Shown one piece after another: positions 55,925 through 64,000 of a stretch of 64,000 nucleotides of DNA. The number at the start of each line of letters is the position of its first letter. Positions within the stretch are counted from its first letter, which is position 1. The position numbers and the translations under genes are program-made. Source of the DNA: Cristatella mucedo (taxonomy: Eukaryota; Bryozoa; Phylactolaemata; Cristatellidae); the NCBI GenBank assembly GCA_009760855.2, contig WPIO01000116.1, forward strand, positions 1,056,501 through 1,120,500, in the 5' to 3' direction. A model generated the notes under the pieces. The model was given only the letters and a program-made list of their open reading frames with translations. It had not been told where the DNA came from and searched no databases.

Positions 55925-57690
55925 TAGCATGAAAAAATTACACCTTGCGATCGGGAGTTAGTGTTAAAAATATTTTTGTAATTCACATTCTGGAATTCTA
56001 GGCCTACATAATTGTGTACTACTCAGGCTAAACTAGGCAGGTCGGCAGAACAGTAGCCAATCGCCTACAGAGGGCTTGCTACGGGCTATATGTAGGACTG
56101 CCCTAGTCTGACGAGGGCAGTAGTGCATGAAGTCTGCAGCCGGATACTGCCAGCTGATTAGGTTAAGGCATCAGTTTAATGGCCACACGGAAATGTTTTT
56201 TTCCAGTGTGGCTCACGTTCAGATCTCACTGTTTCGGGATGACATTTCTTTCCTCTCCCGCCTTTATTTGTTCGAAACTTAAGCTTGGTGTGTACCCAGT
56301 TTGCCTTAGCATAGATACAAAACTCCGAACCTTGTTTCCGGCTACTATCATCCCCTGCCCAATCTTTAATCAATCGGGTGTTAATAACACTTTGCCGAGT
56401 ATCAGGATAACTTGAGACCTTTTTACCGGATAGTTACAGTTTCTGCAATAATTTTTAGCTCACTTGTGTTTAATGGGAGATATGCTATTTACCAGTAGTA
56501 CGACTGATTGGCAACTTTAAGTAACTCTTCGTTCTCTCCTGCAACGTGTCTGAGCGTGAGCCGTCTTAGCATTGCATGAGTGCCTAGATATATTGGTCTT
56601 CCTCACTCGTGCATGCACATAGCTGCCTTTTTATTAGTCCTTATTTTCCTGAAAGCTGGAGAAAACGTCTATACACATCAAATTCCCAGATGTTTTGTGA
56701 AACTAAATCAACATTGCCATGAACATTTAATTGCTGACGATTGATCTTCCGATAATATAAACATACAGAGACGGATTCAATATCAAATACATATTTGCAA
56801 AGATACGGTATACACCGATTGAAAACTGATATAACAATAACCTGACTAACTGCACACCATCAGTGTTAAAATCCTTGATTTGAGCCTCCAACTTCTAATT
56901 ATCTGACATGAGTGTGTGCCCATCTTATTCCGAACTGGAAGAAGCAGCCGACTAGATAGTTTTCTGAAAAAATCTGTACCTTCCGAAAATCCAAAGAATA
57001 TACAAGAACATAACAAAGCTTTACCATCCTAGTACCTGCATTAACCAAACATCATTGAACTCGAGGCATGAAGTCTGTAGCTTTGTGATTCCCGACTAGA
57101 ACCCTTTGCTTCATAAATTAAAGACCGGATATCGTAACTTTTCAATTGGCAACCAAGGGTAGCTGCTAATGTACGGTTCTATTAGCATGTATGGAGTCAA
57201 CTTATGGAATCAATGCAATCAACGGGAGGAGCTTGGTAGCTTGTTGGTTTTTTTACTGGAGCCTTAAGTATCAATCGGACAGGTATTATCATTATTATTG
57301 CTCTGAACATGCAGATTTTTAAAGCCTGACTTGAGGTATTGGCTTTTTATCTTAAGCTGGAGCCGAGGGCTATATGTTCAGTATCTTGTCGCTCTTATCT
57401 GTACAATTCCTTTGGCTTGGCTATTAATTTCTTACAATTTCTCAGTCCAGTCACAAATGCTAACCAAATAAGCAAGCTGAGGGGTCATTAGAGACTTTTA
57501 ATTAGAAACAAAGTGTAAGTTAAAAAAGGCCACATGATTTCTTCAAATAAATTAAGGTGCTCGCCCCCACCAAGGTCAGGAGGAGGTGATGTGCTACAGC
57601 CTACGGCAGATGTGAGGCGACTGAATAGAGATGAAGTTCTCTTGGGGCTCCGTGCAAATAAATTACATGACGTTATTCTGCAATATATTA
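55925..57690. repeat. Right arm of inverted repeat (partner 49805-51640)
   Basis: See left arm. Includes blocks Q (56730-57350) and Z (55925-56730). Outside 57690 the SINE continues to 57795, which the left arm lacks. Confidence 0.75.
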
Positions 57691-57795
57691 TATTATGTAG
57701 AAAGTACCCCGGATCTCAACCAAGGAGCTGAAGTTCGCGATTTTCAATACCCAGGTCGTGGGATTGAGTTCTGAGGACAGAGAGCCTTTATTTAC
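57552..57795 (+). mobile_element. tRNA-derived SINE, long form, 5'-truncated
   Basis: Head from AGGTGCTCGCCCCCACC, tail hairpin GAGATGAAGTTCTC (57627-57640), then an extension shared with 7870-7985 that includes GGATTGAGTTCTGAGG, a second B-box-like motif. Confidence 0.65.
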
Positions 57796-57874
57796 CCTGT
57801 GCATTTCACCCCTAACTATGTTGATCTCAGCGTTTATTTAGCATGCTACTGCTAGTAATTTGAGAATTATAAAT

Positions 57875-58370
57875 ACAATAATAATGGAAAACCTGATTAA
57901 AGCGCTCTTAGAAAAAATATATTTCGAGAGGCTTTATATATCTTTTAACAGAAGCATGATTCAATGATTACCAACTGAAAGCTAATTAAACAACAAGAAC
58001 AAAGTGGTTAGGGGTGACATGCAGAGGATCAGCATGTAAGTGTGAGTACTGGCAGAATGCAGTGCCAGCTTTATAATGTATATTAAGGACCAATCACAGG
58101 GAAAAGAAAAACATTAATAATACTGCACTTGATAAAGGGCGCTCAGATAATTCAATCTATTGGCTCTTTATATTTCTTGCAATAGGAAATGCAATTCAAT
58201 GGTGACTTATATCATGCTTGATAAACAAACAAAATGAATATCATGTTTCGGGGTGACATGCACCGGGGCAGCATGCAAATGTGTGAGCGGCAGCTTGAAC
58301 AGTGTCAGCACGAATAAGCACGTGAGGGACGAATCACAGGGACTTACTAAATGTTGTTCTAAATAAAAGT
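57875..58370 (-). mobile_element. Two adjacent LINE A 3' ends
   Basis: 57875-58105 and 58105-58370 are both minus-strand UTR plus hairpin, each stopping near the ACAGGGA / GGGTCCCTGT point. They cut off the left part of gene copy 5. Confidence 0.7.
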
Positions 58371-58374
58371 CCAA

Positions 58375-58870
58375 GTTACCAATCCTAATTAAATTAAGCA
58401 TTACTATCCAGCTTCTAACCGTTTTCTTTTCAATGAGAGAGATTTAAATTTTCACACAGAAGGAGTCAGCCACTGGGACTAGTCAAGATACTCACGGTAA
58501 AATCAGGTCTATTAGAATTAGGGCAATCACTTCAGCTGTCGCTGTAAATAAATAGACTTAGCTGAAAGAGTAGTTTCTTTACATTCTAACGTGGCATGTA
58601 TTGTCATAGTTTATTAAGAAAATGCAATTCGTTAATTGCGGAATACTCGAAGAAGCTCAAACAAAACTCAACAAATGCCTCTAACCAATATATCGAGAAT
58701 GCTGCCATTGAGCCTCGTTACCAATTCATATCCATATTGTCTTAGCTACGGGTGCATTTTATAATTTAGTGTCTTTTATTTGCAAGAAGATACGGTATTT
58801 TGAACAAAAAAACGTCGCAATGTACGATGTTGAAGGTCAATTGTCGCGGTCAACATTGAAGTTTCCAAAT
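58375..58870 (-). pseudogene. Remnant of zinc-finger gene copy 5
   Basis: Matches 13300-13735 and the reverse of 42600-43020. At about 58640-58700 (minus) a decayed 48-nt exon can be aligned to copy 4 (shared TTTGTT and CGAG words), but the donor GGTAAG reads CCGCAA, so it is dead. Confidence 0.5.
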
Positions 58871-58894
58871 TTTCATAGTTAAGCTGGTGTTTAG

Positions 58895-60250
58895 TAATTA
58901 CCGAATGTACCAATCGAAAGCAGGCAACAATAAAACTTGAAATACTTTTGTTTCGCTGTTTTTTATAGCGTAGTTATTGCATATATAAGCTTAGTCTGGG
59001 GAAAGTGTTCACACATATATAGCATAGAACGTCTACTGAGTCCTAACTAGTGTTTTTAATTATCGCAGCAATAATTGTGGTGGCTTTCTAATCAATACAT
59101 CTGGTCGGGTTCCAAGTTAACTGTTTAGTATCTTTAGTATCTTTAGTGGTTCCGTTCAATATCAAGATTACGGCAAATAGTTCTGATACAGAGCAAGAAT
59201 TTGTTCAAAATTGGAATTTAACGTGAAATTTAGTTATAGTATTTACATTTTTTGTTAAACGCAATGCAATATTCTGTTAAAAATTGGTGTTTCCGTTAAT
59301 TAAAATGCAACGTACCATATTTCTTTTTAATCTTTATTTTCAGTCTCAACAGTTTCGGCTACAAATCATTGAAACGTTAATCAAGTTAACTGTAGTCGTT
59401 ACGGAATGACTCCATAACTGATGCGATTAGATAAGCGAAGCATGGGTGTTATCGGATGCAGCTGTGTCATCGACCAAAGAACTAAAATAGGTAGCCGACT
59501 CGGACATTATCTGACACTTTCTCAAGCCATTGGTGACTGTCGTGATTTTCACTTTCTCCCATACTCAAAGAACCGAATTACATACCCCTACGGGAAGCAC
59601 CAAATAAGAATGATCAATAATCATGGCTGTCCTGCATCAAACAACTATATGACTTAAACTAACGATGGTAATGAATTCTTGTTTACAGGCGAAGGATGAT
59701 TAAACGTTGATCAACATAAAGGAAATGACTGAGTTTAGCTGCCGTAAAATAAATCTCACGTTTGTTCCTGACGCAGTAGCTGTATATATACCAGAAAATT
59801 TAATTCACGATCCTCTCTTAAGTAAACGCTGCTACAATTGCTTTTTCTAACCACGCATGTCTGATCTCTAGTTTATACCGGCTCGCTCTAGCGCCCTCTC
59901 CAGTAGGCTTCCGACTGTCCTGCAATGGGCATACGAAATTCAAGCAAGGTGTTGACTCAGCTTTAGCTAAGAATGAAGGGAAATGTAGAAGCTCGCTTGC
60001 GGCTTCCGACATCACGTGCTCTACCTTTAAACCTATTAGGTGTTTGGGGGACAGTTCGAATAATATCAGCATTACTTAAGTTGTTATATTCAGGTTCTAT
60101 CTGCACCTGTGTTCCTTCACAGCTCCCTTGTGGATAGTGCAATGTAAGGTACTCACTTAGTAGCATACCTGACCGGCTCCCTTAAATACCTAATCGATTA
60201 CTTGATTAATCTCCCCTGAACATGACCCGACTCCGCATGGCATTACGTGT
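58895..60250. repeat. Duplicated blocks U and V, second copy
   Basis: Collinear with 14640-15060 and 16303-17120. At the junction (59318-59330) it holds the empty site for the LINE A insertion at 15062-16302. The TATAAA core on the minus strand has its first T at 59877. Confidence 0.7.
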
Positions 60251-60329
60251 AAGCTTGGTCCTGCGAGCTGGTAGTTACTGGTTGGTTCACCCTTATTTTT
60301 CTGAAGGTTTAAGGGCGTACTAAATAAAA

Positions 60330-60900
60330 AAAATTTCCAAAGGATTTGTCTTGGGTCCTCGGCTGTTATCGATTCACACCCAACCTCTAAGAATGGTGGT
60401 TAAGCCCCATGCACCGTATAGGATATTACTTGCTTGCTACGATAATTGGCTGCTTTGTCATTCCAACCTTCGCAAGCGGCAGCACCAGCTAAACGTTTGC
60501 CTATTTACCGTTGCGTTTTGGATGTCAGAAAAAAAGTCTTGAAACTAAACAACGATAAACTGAACTGCTGGTCATTTGAAACGCTAAGCAAGCGGCTGGA
60601 TTACAGGGCTTCCATATTGCAATACGTGACGCTGCTGTCCGACCATCATTTCCCACTCGGAATTCAATTGATATCTTTGACTAACGCTTAAATTTTAATG
60701 CCTTCGTTCGCAGGACTGCTTGTACATATAGAAATCGTTTTGAGTCATTATAAGAGTTTTATGTTTGTCTTAAAACGTGGCTTGCGAAAAATGTAAATAC
60801 CTAATTAGTGCTGGTTTGGCTAGATTACTGTTGCTACCTTTCGGCATGGCTACAGAAAAAAGGCACACGGTTTTTTCAGCTGTATTTGGATATAAACCGC
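60330..60900 (+). mobile_element. LINE B RT fragment
   Basis: GFVLGPRLLSIHTQPL (60340-60390) followed by CHSNLRKRQHQLNVCLF and the WMSEKK...LKLNNDKLN region (60520-60560), i.e. RT blocks around and after the active site in two frames. Confidence 0.65.
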
Positions 60901-61049
60901 AAGGTAGTTTTCAAATCCCGGATGTTCCACCGCTTGTCACATTTCCTAAAAACAACAAGCATGGCAGGGGGTGATGAGATGATGTAACGCAAAGTGCTAA
61001 GGCACCCTGAGCCAGCCAGGGCTTGGACCTTGAATGCCCGTGCTGCTCC

Positions 61050-61640
61050 CAAAAAGGCGGTAGTCATGCCGCAGCTCAAATAAGCGACAATAGAAAAAGA
61101 GAAACTTACCAGCAACTGCTAAGTATCCCTTCTACTGTATCTAGGAAGACACTCCAACGAGTCGTGACAGACCTGCATAACTCATATATTGAAAAATCAA
61201 GCCTTAGTAGTAAGTTCCAGTCTTACGTGAGAGCTATTTACTCCAAGGATCCAGCATTGGTCTTGTTGTCTTGTTCATTATGTAAGAATGCAGACTTAGG
61301 CCTAGTCCCTCTGCTTGTTTAGCTTGGCATTTCAGCAGCTTTTAACAAAATTCCAGGAGAACTTGAGCAACTACCACAAAGTAATCCTTCTACCATTTCA
61401 ATCAAAGGCACTGGAGTCAGTCGTGGCACACAACGATCTACTTAAGAATGCAGGTGTAGCTAGAGAGTCTATTCTCGCTTTTCACGATCATCCGGAAGCT
61501 GTTGATGTTATTGATCCCTGCTTCCTGTGGGAACTCATCCTGTCATGCTTGGGCATCAGGGGAAACGCTGTGTCAAAAAATTCAGGTCCTATCTCAGATA
61601 GACTCCAGAGCATTAAAGCACCTAGAAAAAAAGATTGAGC
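61050..61640 (+). mobile_element. Two LINE A RT fragments in tandem
   Basis: 61090-61330 encodes a diverged start of the RT (LQRVVTDLHNSYIEKSSLSS); 61345-61640 repeats the same RT start (NLSNYHKVILLPF, then SKALESVVAH). Confidence 0.65.
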
Positions 61641-61754
61641 TCGCTGAGGGTAAATGATCGAATGCATTCTAATTATTCTTATTATTATTAATAATGATGA
61701 ACGCAGATCAACCGATATCACCACCTCTGATGTATGGGGTTCCTCCGAAGTTCC

Positions 61755-62255
61755 TCCGACGCTGCCACTAACCAAATTTGCATGCTGTCCCTGTGCATGT
61801 CACCCATAACCACAGTATTAATTTGGTTTGTTTATCATGCATGATTTTACTCACTATTCAGTCGCATTTCTCTTTCCAGCAAATGTAAAGCGCGTGGAGA
61901 GAGATTCGGTTCTTTGAGGGCACTTTAGCAAGCACATTATTATTATTATTGTAGAACATCCCCTGACTTGACCAAATTCAACAAGAACTTGAAAAAACTT
62001 ATTTCGGACAACATCTAGTGGGTCTCTGTGATTCGTCCTTCATGCGCATATGTGTGCTGGCAGTGTGCACCCGGCCACTAACCACATTTTCATGCTAACC
62101 CTGTGCATGTCACCCCTAACTATGTTGTTTACGCTCTTTATCAAGCATGGTATTACTCAATTTCAATCGTGTTTCACTTTAGAGCAATTTGAAAGCCCCT
62201 AAAAGAGATTGAATTCTCTGAGGGCACTATATCAACTTTTTTTTAATATTCTTTT
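61755..62255 (+). mobile_element. Two LINE A 3' ends in tandem
   Basis: 61755-61950 (hairpin 61885-61925, ATT tail) and 61960-62255 (short C-terminus, UTR, worn hairpin). The second abuts block W, as at 17330-17612. Confidence 0.7.
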
Positions 62256-62400
62256 GAAATCAATAACCAAGTCTTCGTCCAGAACCTCTCATCCCCCTTG
62301 GGCATCAACGGCGTCCTTGGCTAAAGGTCAGGTATTTTCCATCGGAGACTCAAGAGTAGTTATGTGAATTGAACAGTGTAGTATTTACCTAAATGGGTTT
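62255..62400. repeat. Duplicated block W, second copy
   Basis: Matches 17612-17750; right end of the large direct duplication. Confidence 0.5.
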
Positions 62401-62454
62401 ACATAATCTACAGAGTTTTACTGGAGAATAGGGTACATCCGGAATCTGAACTTA

Positions 62455-62700
62455 GACCTGTTTTTTCACATTATATACTCAATCTATCGTCAATGCGGCT
62501 GACCTGGATATTTGAAGCTTTCCCAAACGTGCAGAAGACACTCTTACTCTGCTATGGTTCCTCTCAGCCGTCAAACACGTTGGATCCATTCGTTTTCCTG
62601 GTCGCAAATTTGGACGATATTATAGATGCATGGATGCCAGCGAACAATTTAAAATTCAATGGTGATAGAACCACAAAAACATCTATTGAAAAACTAATTG
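62455..62700 (+). mobile_element. LINE A RT fragment
   Basis: Frame 62493-62771 includes SSQPSNTLDPFVFLVANLDD and AWMPANNLKFNGDRT, matching the region after the RT active site. Confidence 0.6.
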
Positions 62701-62715
62701 GTTTGCGGAATGTTA

Positions 62716-63118
62716 AAAGAATAATAATAATAATAATAATGCACTTGATGAAGCGCCCTCAGAGAACTTAATCGCACTCTAGGCGCCTTACATTTGCTGC
62801 AATGGGAAATGCTATTGAGTGGTGAGTAAACTCATGCTTGATTAATAAACAAATTGAATAACATTGTTAGGGATAACATTCACAGGGTCTACATCCAAAT
62901 TTGGTTAGTTGCAGCTTGCTAAGCATGAGCACCCATAAGCATATAATACTAGTAATGCACTCGATGAAGCTCTATCAGAGAACTTAGTTTTTCTTTAGAC
63001 GCTTTACATTTGCTACAAAGGCTAATGCAATTGAATAGTGAGTAAAATCACATGAAGGACAAATCACAATGACCTAATAAATGCTGTCGTAAAGAGGTGT
63101 GCTTCTAAGTTCTTTTTA
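62716..63118 (-). mobile_element. Two LINE A 3' ends
   Basis: 62716-62940 begins with a clean (ATA)n and good hairpin; 62941-63118 is a second, more worn end. Confidence 0.75.
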
Positions 63119-63124
63119 AAGGGC

Positions 63125-63772
63125 TAACCCACGAGAATTTTTTAAATTGTGAATTCTTCTGAAATTCGCATATCACAGATAAACTAGTTGTAAATGCAAG
63201 CTCAAATTTTGGTGGTTGTCAGATTACTGGAACATGGTCAATAAAATTACTAAGACCTATTTAAACCGGAAGTGGTACATCGAGTTCAACAAAATTATTT
63301 TGTTTGAAAAATAACTGAGCCGGAACTGTGGTTTTCTGGTAAACTCTGCGAATATAAGCTATTCAGCCCTAAACGGACCCTCAAAAAATAACTGGAAAAT
63401 GATAAAACGTAAAAATTTTCCGGAAATGACACTCCACACGAGATCACAAGTCCGACTGGTAGTACAACATGATGATAAAAGAGTAAACCCCCTATCGGTA
63501 GCGTGTCTAGTCCCTCCTCTGCTTCCCCGCCCCACCCATAGCAACCGGCGGTAAGCGGCATTCCAAGGCCCACTCCTTATTTACTTGGCAGAACCCTGCT
63601 TACATCATCACAAACCGGAAGTGACTGTCGTTCGGCCAGTAAACGAACATTAGGGATAATGTATTGAGAAGTTACTGCTGCTGGGGCCGCCGTAACTAAG
63701 GAGTCCATTATCACGGCACCACATAATCCTGGGACAGCTGATCCAGTTCCCGAAGCCTCCATAACCCACGAG
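63125..63772. other. Block bounded by an 11-bp direct repeat, with two ETS-like motifs
   Basis: TAACCCACGAG occurs at 63125-63135 and 63762-63772. The interval is AT-rich at the left and GC-rich from about 63480. ACCGGAAGTG, the classical ETS core, occurs at 63265-63274 and 63614-63623 within a longer shared 12-mer. Minus-strand frames at 63762-63577 (61 codons, starts GTTATGGAGG) and 63573-63295 (92 codons) are not recognised. It could be an inserted element or a promoter island. Confidence 0.35.
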
Positions 63773-64000
63773 GGGACGGCAGCAAGTGGTCCTTTATTCA
63801 GCGGCCGGTCAGTGTGGTGACTTGGATGGAATGAGCTAGTCGTTTACTGGAAGCTGTCAGAAAATGTTGATTCATTTCTATTCAAGCAAATTTAGGTGAT
63901 TTCAAGTCCTAATTTATGTCAATAATAATTAGATATTTGTATTGGCAAATGCAGGTGAGCCGCCCGGCTGTACCCTGGATTGCCTGCCTGCTGTATGAGA
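63773..64000. other. Right edge, no gene recognised
   Basis: GC-moderate, no repeat match within the window and no frame of note. Confidence 0.3.

Overview
The window looks like metazoan, most likely marine invertebrate, nuclear DNA. It is AT-rich and has no bacterial gene density or operons. It shows canonical GT..AG splice signals, a TATA-box/initiator promoter, an AATAAA signal, tRNA-derived SINEs, and many 5'-truncated APE-type non-LTR retrotransposons of the L2/CR1 kind. I cannot name the species. No CRISPR array, rRNA or functional tRNA gene was seen.

The main content is a family of paralogous gene copies, mostly broken, on both strands. The gene can be pieced together by comparing copies: a TATA/Inr promoter with CRE motifs, a short 5' UTR exon, a first coding exon, two very small symmetric phase-1 exons (48 and 51 nt) that each carry a Phe-Trp motif, and a last exon with a basic/acidic linker and four C2H2 zinc fingers. 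Copy 1 shows only its promoter (1-300, gene off the left edge, minus). Copy 2 (1877-5905, minus) has promoter, UTR exon, 51-nt exon, zinc-finger exon with one in-frame TGA, and polyA signal, but seems to lack the first two coding exons. Copy 3 (about 8.8-13.7 kb, minus) is decayed. Copy 4 (41.6-45.1 kb, plus) has promoter, UTR exon and three coding exons, but I find no zinc-finger exon. Copy 5 (about 58.4-58.9 kb, minus) is a remnant. Copies 2 and 4 form a large inverted duplication.

Other duplicated blocks are interleaved. About 13.0-17.75 kb is collinear with 58.4-62.4 kb. An inverted repeat pairs 49.8-51.6 kb with 55.9-57.7 kb around a cluster of LINEs; related fragments lie at 0.4-1.0 and 18.5-19.15 kb.

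Two LINE families account for most of the rest. LINE A ends in a conserved hairpin plus (ATT)n; its best copy is 52.78-55.62 kb and includes an endonuclease segment, an RT with YVDD, and a 250-codon C-terminal frame. LINE B ends in CATTA-type repeats; its longest copy is 32.56-35.17 kb. A tRNA-derived SINE (at least seven copies) carries a 3' tail matching the LINE A hairpin, which suggests it is mobilised by LINE A.

The centre (24-31 kb) is poorer in repeats. It holds a Roc-type GTPase pseudogene (28.7-29.5 kb, minus) with recognisable G1, G3 and G4 motifs and four in-frame stops, a possible death-domain fragment on the other strand (30.6-30.87 kb), and a plausible terminal exon (25.8-26.0 kb, minus). 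The right end has a GC-richer block with two ETS-like motifs, bounded by an 11-bp direct repeat.
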